From positions 62,001-126,000 of the forward strand of contig CAZBMW010000001.1 in assembly GCA_964493425.1 (NCBI GenBank): a stretch of 64,000 nucleotides of DNA, written 5' to 3'. The notes under the pieces were generated by a model. It saw only the letters and a program-made list of their open reading frames with translations. It made no database searches and was not told the DNA's origin. A program made the translations under genes and the position numbers. This DNA comes from CAYLMG01 sp964493425. Lineage in GTDB: Bacteria; Planctomycetota; Phycisphaerae; Sedimentisphaerales; Anaerobacaceae. Of this stretch, positions 54,444 through 62,757 are shown one piece after another (positions within the stretch are counted from its first letter, which is position 1; the number at the start of each line of letters is the position of its first letter).

Positions 54444-54974
54444 CTAGCCCAAGGCGTTAATCCATTTAACAGCCAATACTAAGATAGTTACTAAAATCAA
54501 AATTCCATATATCATGGCTCTGGTCGTATCTTGAAAACCGCGACCTTTCGTATTCAGTTTTGCTGACTTTTTCAAGAATATCTTAGGAAGCACATGGGGA
54601 GATTGCGCGCTTTCATCAGGACTCTCTTCGATCTTCATGTATTGTTTAAGCTCCTCTTCTTTCTTCTCCTCAGTAATTAGCTCTGAAAGAAAAAAGAACG
54701 CTGTTGCGGCATGGGCTCCTCCTAAATCCTTCATTTTTATTTGGCTTGAAATATAGCGATATACCAATATTAAAACGATGATCACAAAAAACGTCAATAT
54801 ATGCACTGCGAGGATTTTATATTTATCAGGCAGACTCACCCCATTAACTATCCCAGCGAATAATACATACAGCACCAAACCGGCCCAAGCGGAAACCTCT
54901 TTATGGTTATGATAGGTTCCATAGTATTTCCGTGTACTCTCATAATATTGGATTATATTGTCTTTCATATCCAT
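54444..54974 (-). CDS. hypothetical membrane protein with three helices
   Basis: A 176-residue protein with hydrophobic segments at about 28-47, 53-72 and 152-170 and a charged middle (EKKEEELKQYMKIEESPDES). The N-terminus has YYGTYHNHKEVSAWAGLVLY, where His-Lys-Glu precede the first helix. No family is recognised. It lies next to an FRG-domain gene on the same strand and shares a 3' repeat with it, so the two may have arrived as a pair, perhaps as a defence or stress module; that is inference. Confidence 0.6.
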   Translation of the reverse strand: MDMKDNIIQYYESTRKYYGTYHNHKEVSAWAGLVLYVLFAGIVNGVSLPDKYKILAVHILTFFVIIVLILVYRYISSQIKMKDLGGAHAATAFFFLSELITEEKKEEELKQYMKIEESPDESAQSPHVLPKIFLKKSAKLNTKGRGFQDTTRAMIYGILILVTILVLAVKWINALG

Positions 54975-55026
54975 ATAATCATCCTTTCTTTAGGCATAAC
55001 AATAATTTTATAGTCTGTATAGACTA

Positions 55027-55048
55027 ATTTACAGCACCGCCATCACCG
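55027..55048. repeat. 22-base repeat, copy after the FRG-domain gene
   Basis: This segment begins ATTTACAG and ends ACCGCCATCACCG. It lies 15 bases beyond the stop of the FRG gene and matches 54404-54425. Confidence 0.7.
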
Positions 55049-55063
55049 TATTACTCGGTTTCC

Positions 55064-55900
55064 TTAAGACAGACCGAGACTTATTCTGTCGATACCTTTG
55101 CAATGCAGCTTATCGAGAATAAACTTTCTTTCTGAGACAGGAAGTGTGTACTTGCGCAAAACGTTATGTACATTTGGCAGGTCTACTGTCTCGCCATTCT
55201 CCAGCAAGATAAATCCGGGTCTATTAATATCTTCCAGAATATTCGCGAACTCAGCATTCTTGAAACATACTCCGTGTTCTTGCTTGACGCATAGAGTATA
55301 TTGTGACTTCTGCCTGATATGACGAGGTGAAGGATTTGCGACAGAAGGACCTATATAAATTGCTGTTGGGGCGGTTGTTTTTTTGAAATTTGCCTGATAG
55401 CCTGTCCGGCTTCGAAAAGTGAATATAGCTACTCTATCAGACCCGTTATGCTCTTTCTCAAAGGCAAAAAACGCTGCAACGAGATAGTCTGATGTCCAAT
55501 CAACAAGCGGAGATGGGAACCCGTTATGGCGAAGCTCGGTCATTACGGATATTATCTCCCTCGTATCCGCCTCACGCGTAGGGAATGAGTGGATATTCTC
55601 GACATTCAGTTTGCTGATCTTTTGTTTCAATATCTCTAATTCCTGAGTCGAAATATTCGAGGACGATGTGCTATTCTTAATGACATAGTCAAAATACTGT
55701 TCTACAGTCATACGTCTGTGATCCCTTTCTAAAGTGCTTGAGAGTGGCTGTGGCCATTCTGCGTCTTCGCCGCGGTACAACCATTTCGTCGTCTTGTAAA
55801 TCGCATGAGGATCAGCTTTGAGATATCTGGTTTCCTCCTCTAGGTCACGGACTCTTTTTTCGAATTCATCCCAGGTGTTCAGATTCTCCTGCGAAAACAT
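55064..55900 (-). CDS. FRG-domain protein
   Basis: A 278-residue soluble protein. The FRG domain is visible in KWLYRGEDAEWPQPLSSTLE (about 48-67) and in GFPSPLVDWTSDYLVAAFFA (about 130-149), the family's FRGQ and LDWT motifs. The biochemical role is not settled; many members occur in variable parts of genomes, some near defence genes. It is followed on the same strand by the small membrane protein, after 89 bases with a repeat. ATG 55900 follows GGAGAAC. Confidence 0.8.
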   Translation of the reverse strand: MFSQENLNTWDEFEKRVRDLEEETRYLKADPHAIYKTTKWLYRGEDAEWPQPLSSTLERDHRRMTVEQYFDYVIKNSTSSSNISTQELEILKQKISKLNVENIHSFPTREADTREIISVMTELRHNGFPSPLVDWTSDYLVAAFFAFEKEHNGSDRVAIFTFRSRTGYQANFKKTTAPTAIYIGPSVANPSPRHIRQKSQYTLCVKQEHGVCFKNAEFANILEDINRPGFILLENGETVDLPNVHNVLRKYTLPVSERKFILDKLHCKGIDRISLGLS

Positions 55901-56417
55901 GCTTCAGTTCTCCTTTTTAGCCCACTCACTGTTTGTTCGTATCCGTATGCATTATAAAACCGCTTCCGCCGCAGGTGGCTCCACAACTAATAACTAATTA
56001 TCCCCTTTTCCTGATAAACCCTCAACTAAAAATCAGTGTAAAACTGTGTTAATCAGTGTCAAAAAATCTATGTGGTTTCTGCCTGCGGTTCGCATCTTTT
56101 TTTTACGCACTTCGCCACTTACGTGCCTGCGTGCCTCTGTACGATGCTCATCGCGGCCTCCGGCATAAACCGCATATTTTCCTTGTGACGTGTGACTTGT
56201 GCTCTTGTTTTCTCTGTGTTCTCTGCGGTGAAAATTTATTATTTTTTCATTGAATTTATCGCCTTAACTGATACAATCCTTCTGTGTGTTAGAAAACACA
56301 TGTAACGCGGAGGTCCGCAAGTTTCTGAACAGCAGTTCAAGTCAAAATTAAGTTCATTTATAACAAGGATTTATAAATGTCCAACAATTTACAAATCCTA
56401 AGTTCGGCATCCTTAAG

Positions 56418-56466
56418 CCCCGCTACTTGTTGGCGGGGTTGTTTAGCCTCGTTGCTTGCGACGAGG
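56418..56466. repeat. two adjacent hairpins
   Basis: CCCCGC (56418-56423) pairs with GCGGGG (56433-56438), and CCTCGT (56447-56452) with ACGAGG (56461-56466). They stand next to each other and may be parts of a non-coding RNA or repeat element. Confidence 0.5.
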
Positions 56467-56619
56467 GTATCACCTCTACAACTGTCGAGAGATCTCTACA
56501 AATCAAACCTTTTTTTGCAAAACAAAGCCAATTCACCAAGTGTCCAATATGACACAATTGCTTTATTAACAAGGACTTATAAGATTTTTTACGATATTCT
56601 CATTCCCAAAAACAAAGCC

Positions 56620-56687
56620 AAACAAAGCCAATTCAAACCCAATTTTAGCTCAAAATTGGGTTCGTTTTTTCAATATTGGCTTTGTTT
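56620..56687. repeat. nested palindrome, possible terminator of the RACo gene
   Basis: Outer arms: AAACAAAGCCAA (56620-56631) with TTGGCTTTGTTT (56676-56687). Inner arms: AACCCAATTTT (56636-56646) with AAAATTGGGTT (56652-56662). It lies 20 bases past the stop of the minus-strand gene. A 10-base unit AACAAAGCCA is doubled at 56611-56630. It could be a terminator or a small mobile repeat. Confidence 0.65.
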
Positions 56688-56706
56688 TGGAACAGTAATG
56701 AAGGAC

Positions 56707-58272
56707 TTAGAAGTTCATCGAATCTGTGAAGATGGTCTGGAAGTCTTTATCGCTTGCAAGCTCGATATATTCGATTTTCTTAGCGAGCTGTTTTGCTCTG
56801 TCCCGCAAGTAGCTGCTCAGCAGGAGCAGTTCCGCACCAGCGGCTGCTGCGTTGCCGATAAATTTTATTCGCTCAATAGCTACTTGCGGCAGAAGGCCGA
56901 TACGCAATGCACTTTCCTTTCTCAAAAAATTACCGAAAGCGCCTGCCAAAAATACCTGCTGGATTGCAGAATCGTCGATACCGAGATTCTTTTGCAGGAT
57001 TTTCGCACCTGCACGTATCGCAGCCTTCGCAAGCTGCAACTGGCGGATATCGGATTGCGTGATATAAACCTGCGCTCGGCTGGTATCAGCCAGTGTGAAT
57101 GCCGGCTGGGCATTTATTTCGATAATGCGTTTTTCGATTGCAGGGGGCAAATTTTTATTCTTTGTGAATCGGCCGGTACTGTCGATTGCGCCCAAATCGA
57201 GCATAACAGCGGCTGCGTCGAGCAGGCCGGAGCCGCAGAGCGATTGCGGCGCAGCGCCGCCGATAGTCTCGATTTCGATATCGCTCCCGTTAAAAATGAC
57301 CGCTTCGATAGCGCCGGCAACGGCCCGGCTTCCTTTTTCGATTCTTGCCCCTTCGAAGGCGGGCCCGGCGGCACAGCTCGCGGCGATGAGCTTATCTTTG
57401 TTGCCCAGCACGATTTCGCCGTTGGTCCCGATATCGATGAGCATAGTAATTTCGTCGCAGTTTTCGATATCGGCAGCGAGCGCTGCGGCTGTAATGTCGG
57501 CTCCGACGAAGCCGGCGATGTTGGCGATTGTGTGGACATTCGCTTCGGGATTTATATTCAATTTCATTTGTGCCGCGGTCAAGTCCTGAGCATCAAGTTT
57601 GTGGGCTTTGAAAGGAATTTTGCCCAGTGTATCGACCGGGTAATTGAGGAACAGATGGTTCATTGTGGTATTGCCGGCGATGGCAGCTTCGAAGATTGCG
57701 GCTGGGCTGCTTGCGGTTTTGTTGCAGAGCTGGTTGATGAGGTCATTTATGCAGCCGACGATGAGGTTATGCAGCTCAGCAATTTTTCTGGGGGATTTTG
57801 CATAATTGATTCTCGAGATGACGTCGTCGCCCTGGATAGATTGCGGGTTCGAGTCGGCTGCTGTTGCGAGCCGGATGCCGGTTTTAAGGTCGATAAGTTT
57901 TGCGACTACTGTTGTGGTGCCGATATCGATTGCCAGGCCGAGAATGGGCCCGTCGGTAAGGGTGGTGTATTTTTCGTATATGTCGAGCGCGGCTTTTTGT
58001 TTTGCTTCGATGCCGGCGGTGAGGATTTTTTGCTCGTAGAAGCGGTAGTCCGGCGGGATGGTGACTGTGAGGTCGGAATCGATTTTGTACTGGCAGGCGA
58101 GGGTCTCGGTATCGTCGTCGAGTTTTACTTTGCATTTTTTGCAGACCCCGAGCCCGCCGCAGAAGCTGTCGAGAATGATACCTGCACGGCCTGCAGCTTC
58201 GAGGATTGTTGCACCGGCGTGTATCGAGATTGTTATGTTGTCGGGTTTAAAAGTTATGTTGAAGTGAGCCAT
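56707..58272 (-). CDS. RACo-type corrinoid-activation protein (2Fe-2S ferredoxin plus ASKHA ATPase)
   Basis: A 521-residue protein. Residues 1-85 are a 2Fe-2S ferredoxin domain (DSFCGGLGVCKKCKVKL with a later LACQ). Then comes a linker and an actin-like ATPase: GLAIDIGTTTVVAKL, IAGNTTMNHLFL, IDIGTNGEIVLGNKDK, CGSGLLDAAAVML, VFLAGAFGNFLRKES. Such proteins use ATP to reduce inactive Co(II) corrinoid proteins to Co(I), which supports methyltransferases. No corrinoid protein or methyltransferase is nearby. It is a single gene. Confidence 0.92.
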   Translation of the reverse strand: MAHFNITFKPDNITISIHAGATILEAAGRAGIILDSFCGGLGVCKKCKVKLDDDTETLACQYKIDSDLTVTIPPDYRFYEQKILTAGIEAKQKAALDIYEKYTTLTDGPILGLAIDIGTTTVVAKLIDLKTGIRLATAADSNPQSIQGDDVISRINYAKSPRKIAELHNLIVGCINDLINQLCNKTASSPAAIFEAAIAGNTTMNHLFLNYPVDTLGKIPFKAHKLDAQDLTAAQMKLNINPEANVHTIANIAGFVGADITAAALAADIENCDEITMLIDIGTNGEIVLGNKDKLIAASCAAGPAFEGARIEKGSRAVAGAIEAVIFNGSDIEIETIGGAAPQSLCGSGLLDAAAVMLDLGAIDSTGRFTKNKNLPPAIEKRIIEINAQPAFTLADTSRAQVYITQSDIRQLQLAKAAIRAGAKILQKNLGIDDSAIQQVFLAGAFGNFLRKESALRIGLLPQVAIERIKFIGNAAAAGAELLLLSSYLRDRAKQLAKKIEYIELASDKDFQTIFTDSMNF

Positions 58273-58432
58273 AGAAAAGGTAAAAATTTAAAATTCAAAA
58301 TGCAAAATTACAGTTAAAAATTCAAAACCGGAAAAACGGCAGTTGCGACTGAAATAGTCTTATGAATTCTAACTGCCTATTTGCAGTTTCTTTATTAAAC
58401 AGACGTAAAAGTAATTTTAGCTGTTTTCGGGT

Positions 58433-58516
58433 TTAGCCGCTGACTTTATGACGTACTTTCCAGCGGGCTTTTCTTTTTTTGCTGCCGACTTTTCTTCTTC
58501 GCCTTGATTTGGCCAT
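58433..58516 (-). CDS. 27-residue highly basic peptide, possibly ribosomal
   Basis: A tiny ORF that starts with ATG 58516 behind AGGAGA (5 bases). It reads MAKSRRRRKVGSKKRKARW and then KVRHKVSG; 16 of 27 residues are Lys, Arg or His. The composition and length resemble small rRNA-binding proteins such as bTHX or the bacterial AURKAIP1/COX24-like protein, but I cannot assign it. The clear ribosome binding site and the uniform basic composition support real translation. It lies upstream of the RACo gene on the same strand. Confidence 0.6.
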   Translation of the reverse strand: MAKSRRRRKVGSKKRKARWKVRHKVSG

Positions 58517-58638
58517 TCAGGTCTCCTGACAAAAGTTTTGATTTATTGCTCTTTACGGTTACATTAGTTATGATAATATAACAGGTTAAGAGGAATGTAA
58601 AGATATTTTCAGCAAAGGGTGAATTTTGGGGTTTTGTT

Positions 58639-58944
58639 ATGATACAGTGTAAAGATTGCGAATTTTTCGAGATGGGGCCGGACGGCAGGAGGACGTTTAA
58701 ATGCGAACCTTTTACGAATATCAAGGAGCCGGAGTGCCTGGCGAAATGGCAGCTAATTCGTCTTGATATGCTCCTGGCGAGCTATCAGAGTATGCTTAAA
58801 TGGCAAAAGGAGTTTGCGCCGCTTCAGAAGAAGCTGTTTAAGTATATGAAGCGTGAACTCGAGGATATGGATGAGACGGAAAGGTGGAAGATAGACGAAG
58901 AGGGTGATGAGGACGAGAACTGGCCAAAACCACCGGATGAATGA
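58639..58944 (+). CDS. small hypothetical protein with N-terminal cysteines
   Basis: A 101-residue protein. The N-terminal IQCKDCEFFEMGPDGRRTFKCEPFTNIKEPEC has four cysteines in a CX2C...C...C pattern, likely to bind zinc or a cluster (read in parts: CKDC near 4-7, Cys 22 and 33). A helical middle (QLIRLDMLLASYQSML) and an acidic tail follow. No named family is known to me. Start codon ATG 58639 has a weak binding site. Confidence 0.7.
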   Translation: MIQCKDCEFFEMGPDGRRTFKCEPFTNIKEPECLAKWQLIRLDMLLASYQSMLKWQKEFAPLQKKLFKYMKRELEDMDETERWKIDEEGDEDENWPKPPDE

Positions 58945-59362
58945 TAAAAGAGAAGCTGCTGATTTTTCCGGTGGTTTATTGTTAGTGATTTGAATCCGGG
59001 TTTTGGAATTTGAAAGTGCAGGTTTTTGTAGTGGGGTGCTCTGATTCGGTGTGGGGGTGTTTTCAATAACTCAATGGATGGAGGGGATAGATTTTACACA
59101 CGGCTTGGCCTTGGTTATCAGTTGTAAAAAATGGCAGACATTCGGCAGCTTGCAGCAGGCGCCGCGGCGAGAGCAACAGCCTATGCGGTTTTTGGAAACG
59201 GGCAGAAATGAGGTGAAAAAACAGAGGAACTCGGCTGCCCAGGTGTTCTAAGATATAAACTTTGCTGTTTTATCGGGCATACTGTAATATATAGTGATTT
59301 TAAGGATTTATGCAATAAAGAGAAAAAAAGAAACGTCTTTATTTTTAGAAAAAGCCTGAAAA
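58945..59362. other. intergenic region upstream of the ECF sigma operon
   Basis: About 420 bases. A 66-codon open frame at 59051-59251 has no supporting features. The end of the stretch must carry the sigma-factor promoter. I looked for SRP RNA, tmRNA and RNase P signatures and found none. Confidence 0.5.
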
Positions 59363-59905
59363 ATGGGTGCGCATACTGAGTTAGAAGAAATAATAGCCGG
59401 CTGTCAACAGGGGGATGCCGAGAGCTTTTCACGGCTGGTAGATATGTACAGCAGGCGATGTTACGGCTATTTTTACCGGATGTCAGGCAGCAGGGCGGTC
59501 AGCGATGATTTGCTCAGCGAGCTCTTTGTAAAACTGGTAGAGAAGATAGGGACGTTTAAGGGCGACAGCTTCGATAGCTGGCTTTTTAAGGTGACGAGCA
59601 ATGTTTTTCATGATTACCTGAGAAGAAAGTATCGTGACAGCAAGGTTATTGAAAGCCGGAAAGAGGAGCTTGAAGAAAGATTAAGGCAAGAGCAGAAGCA
59701 GGAAAGTCGAAATGTAAATGAGCAGGTGGATAGACTTCAGGAAAAGATTGGGCGGCTTGATGAGCAGACACGGGAGCTGATAATGCTGCGGTTTTATTCG
59801 CAGTTGAGTTTCAAGGAGATAGCAGAGATACGGGGCGAGCCGATAGGGACAGTGATGTCAAAGGTTCACAGAGGCGTTAGGCGGCTTCGCGAATTAATGG
59901 GGTGA
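59363..59905 (+). CDS. ECF-type RNA polymerase sigma factor
   Basis: A 180-residue sigma-70 family protein. Region 2 is at about 10-85 (GDAESFSRLVDMYSRRCYGY, SDDLLSELFVKL, WLFKVTSNVFHDYLRRKYRD), then a charged linker (about 90-115), then region 4 (ELIMLRFYSQLSFKEIAEI, GTVMSKVHRGVRRLREL), which binds the -35 element. It is the first of three genes; the next is a likely membrane anti-sigma. Confidence 0.93.
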   Translation: MGAHTELEEIIAGCQQGDAESFSRLVDMYSRRCYGYFYRMSGSRAVSDDLLSELFVKLVEKIGTFKGDSFDSWLFKVTSNVFHDYLRRKYRDSKVIESRKEELEERLRQEQKQESRNVNEQVDRLQEKIGRLDEQTRELIMLRFYSQLSFKEIAEIRGEPIGTVMSKVHRGVRRLRELMG

Positions 59906-59909
59906 AATT

Positions 59910-60446
59910 ATGGCAGAGCGAAAAGGCGAAAATCTGCGAGAGCTTTTCGAGAATTTTGTCGGGCCTGAGCAGGCAAGGCAGGCGGCGGATGATGTACGGC
60001 AAGTCGAGCAGATACTAGAGGAGAATCCTGCACCGGAGCCGAGTGAGGAGGTGCAATGGCAGATAAAGGAAAGGATTTGTCAGGCCCTTGAGAAGAAGAG
60101 GAGAAGCAGGCGTTACTGGATGCCGGCCTACCGGGCTGTTGCAGTGGCGGCAGTTATTATATTTGTTTTCGTGGTTAGTCTTGAGCTTTTCAAGAGGCCG
60201 ACGGAATTGCCCCGTGAAAGGCCGGGTTACGCTGACTCTATACCAGCGGCGGTTTGGGAAGGTAGTGATATGGTAGAGGACGATGCGGAACTTGCGGTTT
60301 TGTATGCAGAGATAGAACAGATGGAAGATGATTTTCTGACGGTACAGTTGGACCAGGGTTATGGTAACGGGGGAGACAATCTGACTGAACTTGAGCTTGA
60401 GCTGATGGAGATAAATAGCGAATTTTGGGAAAGGATAGAGATATGA
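59910..60446 (+). CDS. probable anti-sigma factor-like membrane protein
   Basis: A 178-residue protein with a cytoplasmic N-terminus (about 1-70), one membrane helix (about 72-90, AVAVAAVIIFVFVVSLELF) and an acidic periplasmic part. It starts 4 bases after the sigma gene, as anti-sigma genes usually do. It has no zinc-binding HXXXCXXC motif, so it is not a ZAS-type anti-sigma. Its last bases overlap the next start (ATGA). Confidence 0.7.
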   Translation: MAERKGENLRELFENFVGPEQARQAADDVRQVEQILEENPAPEPSEEVQWQIKERICQALEKKRRSRRYWMPAYRAVAVAAVIIFVFVVSLELFKRPTELPRERPGYADSIPAAVWEGSDMVEDDAELAVLYAEIEQMEDDFLTVQLDQGYGNGGDNLTELELELMEINSEFWERIEI

Positions 60447-61363
60447 AAAAGCTATTTGGGATAGTTTTATTATCTGCGGCGGCTTTGTTGGTGACAAGTG
60501 CATTGCCTTGTTTGGCGGATGTCAATGAGCCTGAAAATGTGTTCGAGGAATTTCCTGAGCGGATGTTCAGGGAGTTTGAGCCTACCGAAGAAATGATTGA
60601 CCATTTTATGGACAGGCTGAAAGAAACCGAGCCGGAAAAAGCACAAGAGCTTGCCGAGCTGCGGGGAAAAGAGCCTGAGAAGTTCAAAGAAGAGATTAAG
60701 AATGTTATGCGAGAGCGCTTTCGTCATATGTTTCGCGAGCAGAGAAGCCGGGGCGGCTTTACCGGAAGGCCTGAGGGTCGAGGCCAGATGGGGCCTGAAG
60801 GCCGAGTTGAAAGAGGACCTGAAGGTCGCGAGAGAGGACCGAGAAGAGACGACCTGATGGCAAGGTTCGCTGAAATACAAGAGAAGTTCCTGGTATGGCT
60901 GAAAGAAAATTACGCCCAAGAGACTGAGAAGCTGGCAGAGATAAAGGAAAAGAATCCCGAATTATACGAGAGACAAATACATATTCTGTGGAGGAGGTAC
61001 GGAAGGATTTTTATGACAGCGCAGGAGAATCCGGAGCTTGCGGAGATACTTAAACAACAGGATGAGCTTAACCATCAGCGTGACGAGCTGATGCGGAAAA
61101 TCGGCAAAGCCGAGGATGAGAAAGAAAAACAGAAACTTGTCGATGAGCTTGGCGAGGTGCTGGGCAAGAAGTTCGATTTGATAGTGAGACGCAAGCAGAT
61201 TGCCTTCGAGCAGCTTCGTGAGAGACTGGCCGAGCTTGAGAAACAAGTCAAGGAAAGCGAGGCGAAAGTTGAGAGATGGCAAAAGCCTGAATTCAAGCAG
61301 GAGCAGATTAAGAACAGACTCGCAGAGCTTGTTGGAAAGAGCGAGAAGTTCGATTGGGATTAG
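60443..61363 (+). CDS. exported coiled-coil protein of an ECF operon
   Basis: A 306-residue protein with a signal peptide (MKKLFGIVLLSAAALLVTSA, cleaved near ALPCLA). The body is rich in Glu, Arg, Lys and Leu with long coiled coils at about 60-95 and 140-300, and a Gly/Arg-rich break at about 98-135 (GRPEGRGQMGPEGR). It is the third gene of the sigma/anti-sigma set, with overlapping ATGA, so it may sense periplasmic stress as Spy/CpxP-like proteins do; that is inference. ATG 60443 is favoured by GGAAAGG. Confidence 0.75.
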   Translation: MKKLFGIVLLSAAALLVTSALPCLADVNEPENVFEEFPERMFREFEPTEEMIDHFMDRLKETEPEKAQELAELRGKEPEKFKEEIKNVMRERFRHMFREQRSRGGFTGRPEGRGQMGPEGRVERGPEGRERGPRRDDLMARFAEIQEKFLVWLKENYAQETEKLAEIKEKNPELYERQIHILWRRYGRIFMTAQENPELAEILKQQDELNHQRDELMRKIGKAEDEKEKQKLVDELGEVLGKKFDLIVRRKQIAFEQLRERLAELEKQVKESEAKVERWQKPEFKQEQIKNRLAELVGKSEKFDWD

Positions 61364-61399
61364 AAAAAGAATTGCTGAATTTTGAGGGGGATTTTTACG

Positions 61400-61432
61400 G
61401 CCGGGTTTGCAAAAAGCAAGCCCGGCTTTTTT
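61400..61432 (+). terminator. Rho-independent terminator of the ECF operon
   Basis: GCCGGGTTTGC (61400-61410) pairs with GCAAGCCCGGC (61416-61426), with one G-T, around a short A loop; six T follow to 61432. It lies 37 bases after the coiled-coil gene. Confidence 0.93.
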
Positions 61433-61537
61433 ATTAGATGTCCTATATTGCGTATCAGAGTGCATTTGTGTTTATGCGGCGTGCCTGATTTGTTCATTTC
61501 TTGACATTAGGGGGTGTTGTTGCGATAATGCGGTGCT

Positions 61538-62737
61538 ATGGTTAAAAAGGTAGCGATACTTGGTTCGACAGGCTCGATAGGCAGAAAAGCACTTAAGGTC
61601 ATTGAGTCTCTCAATTCGACTACGAAAGAGAGTCGGGCAGGTAATCCTTGCTACGAGGTTTTTGCGTTGACGGCACATTCGAGTGTCTCGCTTCTTGCGG
61701 AACAGGCTAAAAAGTATAGGCCTGGCTTTGTGTGCATTACCAATCCTGATTACTATCAGAAGCTTTGTGAAATGCTGGGTGATTGCGATACCGAGGTATT
61801 GTCAGGTGCGAAAGGAATGGCTGAGATTGCCGAGCAGGAGGAGGTTGATATTGTATTAAGCGCGGTTGTCGGAGCGGCAGGCCTTGAGGCGGTTTTGGCG
61901 GCGGCGGGCAGGGGCAAAAGGCTTGCGATTGCGAGTAAAGAGCCGCTTGTGATTGCGGGTCAGCTTCTTAGTGAAATTGCGACAGAGAACGCAGCAGAGA
62001 TTATACCGATAGACAGCGAGCACTCGGCTGTTTTTCAGGCGATGCGTGCCGGCCGGCGCGAGGAAGTGAGCAGGATAATATTAACAACATCAGGTGGGCC
62101 ATTTCGGGGATTTTCGGCTGCTGACATCAGTAAGGTGACATTAGAACAAGCCCTTGCACATCCTGTTTGGGATATGGGGCCAAAGATTACGGTGGATTCA
62201 GCGACGATGATGAATAAGGCCCTGGAGGTTATCGAAGCAAGATGGCTGTTCGATATGCCGGTTGAAAGAATTGAGGTTCTGGTTCACCCTGAGTCGATAG
62301 TGCATTCATTGGTTGAATTTGTTGACGGCTCGGTCGTTGCTCAATTAGGTTTGCCTGATATGTGCCTTCCGATACAGTATGCGCTGACTTATCCTGCCCG
62401 AGTGGCTGGTATTGCAAAGCAATTGCGGCTTGAAGAGGTTGAAAGGTTGAGTTTTGAGCGGCCGAATCCTGAGGTTTTCAGGTCGTTGGCATTAGGCTAT
62501 GAGGTTGCGCGGGCAGGCGGTACAGCGGCGGCTGTGTTTAATGCCGCGAACGAGACTGCGGTGGAGCAGTTCCTTGAGGGCAGAATAAGATTTCTGCAGA
62601 TAGTCGAACTTATAGAGCACTGCCTCAATAAGCACAGGGTCGAAGAAAAAGCAGGTCTCGAGGAGCTTGTTGCAGCCGATGCGTGGGCAAGAGAAGAGAC
62701 TAAGGCGGCAATAGAGCAGAAAAGCTACAGCAAATAG
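61538..62737 (+). CDS. dxr: 1-deoxy-D-xylulose 5-phosphate reductoisomerase
   Basis: A 399-residue NADPH enzyme of the MEP isoprenoid pathway. Motifs are AILGSTGSIGRKALKVIE (NADPH), LAIASKEPLVIAG, IPIDSEHSAVFQAM, TTSGGPFRGF and WDMGPKITVDSATMMNKALEV. One change from the usual is IASKEPLV where IANKESLV is common. It is followed 20 bases later by an rseP-type gene, which is a common gene order (dxr-rseP). Confidence 0.96.
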   Translation: MVKKVAILGSTGSIGRKALKVIESLNSTTKESRAGNPCYEVFALTAHSSVSLLAEQAKKYRPGFVCITNPDYYQKLCEMLGDCDTEVLSGAKGMAEIAEQEEVDIVLSAVVGAAGLEAVLAAAGRGKRLAIASKEPLVIAGQLLSEIATENAAEIIPIDSEHSAVFQAMRAGRREEVSRIILTTSGGPFRGFSAADISKVTLEQALAHPVWDMGPKITVDSATMMNKALEVIEARWLFDMPVERIEVLVHPESIVHSLVEFVDGSVVAQLGLPDMCLPIQYALTYPARVAGIAKQLRLEEVERLSFERPNPEVFRSLALGYEVARAGGTAAAVFNAANETAVEQFLEGRIRFLQIVELIEHCLNKHRVEEKAGLEELVAADAWAREETKAAIEQKSYSK

Positions 62738-62757
62738 CATTTTTTCGGAGATTTTTA

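Larger units (their letters stand above)
55901..56706. other. non-coding region with decayed repeats and hairpins
   Basis: About 800 bases between two minus-strand genes. It holds text-like low-complexity DNA, two hairpins at 56418-56466, a 15-base direct repeat (AACAAAGCCAATTCA at 56521 and again at 56621) and a nested palindrome at 56620-56687. An open frame runs across from 56377 on the plus strand, but it is the shadow of the gene at 56707-58272. Confidence 0.6.

Noticed and set aside
56377..58317. 646-codon open frame on the plus strand
   Set aside because: It lies antisense to the clear RACo-type gene (56707-58272), has no family motifs and starts inside a repeat region.
58945..59362. 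Structured RNA (SRP, tmRNA or RNase P)
   Set aside because: Diagnostic conserved segments of these RNAs were not found.
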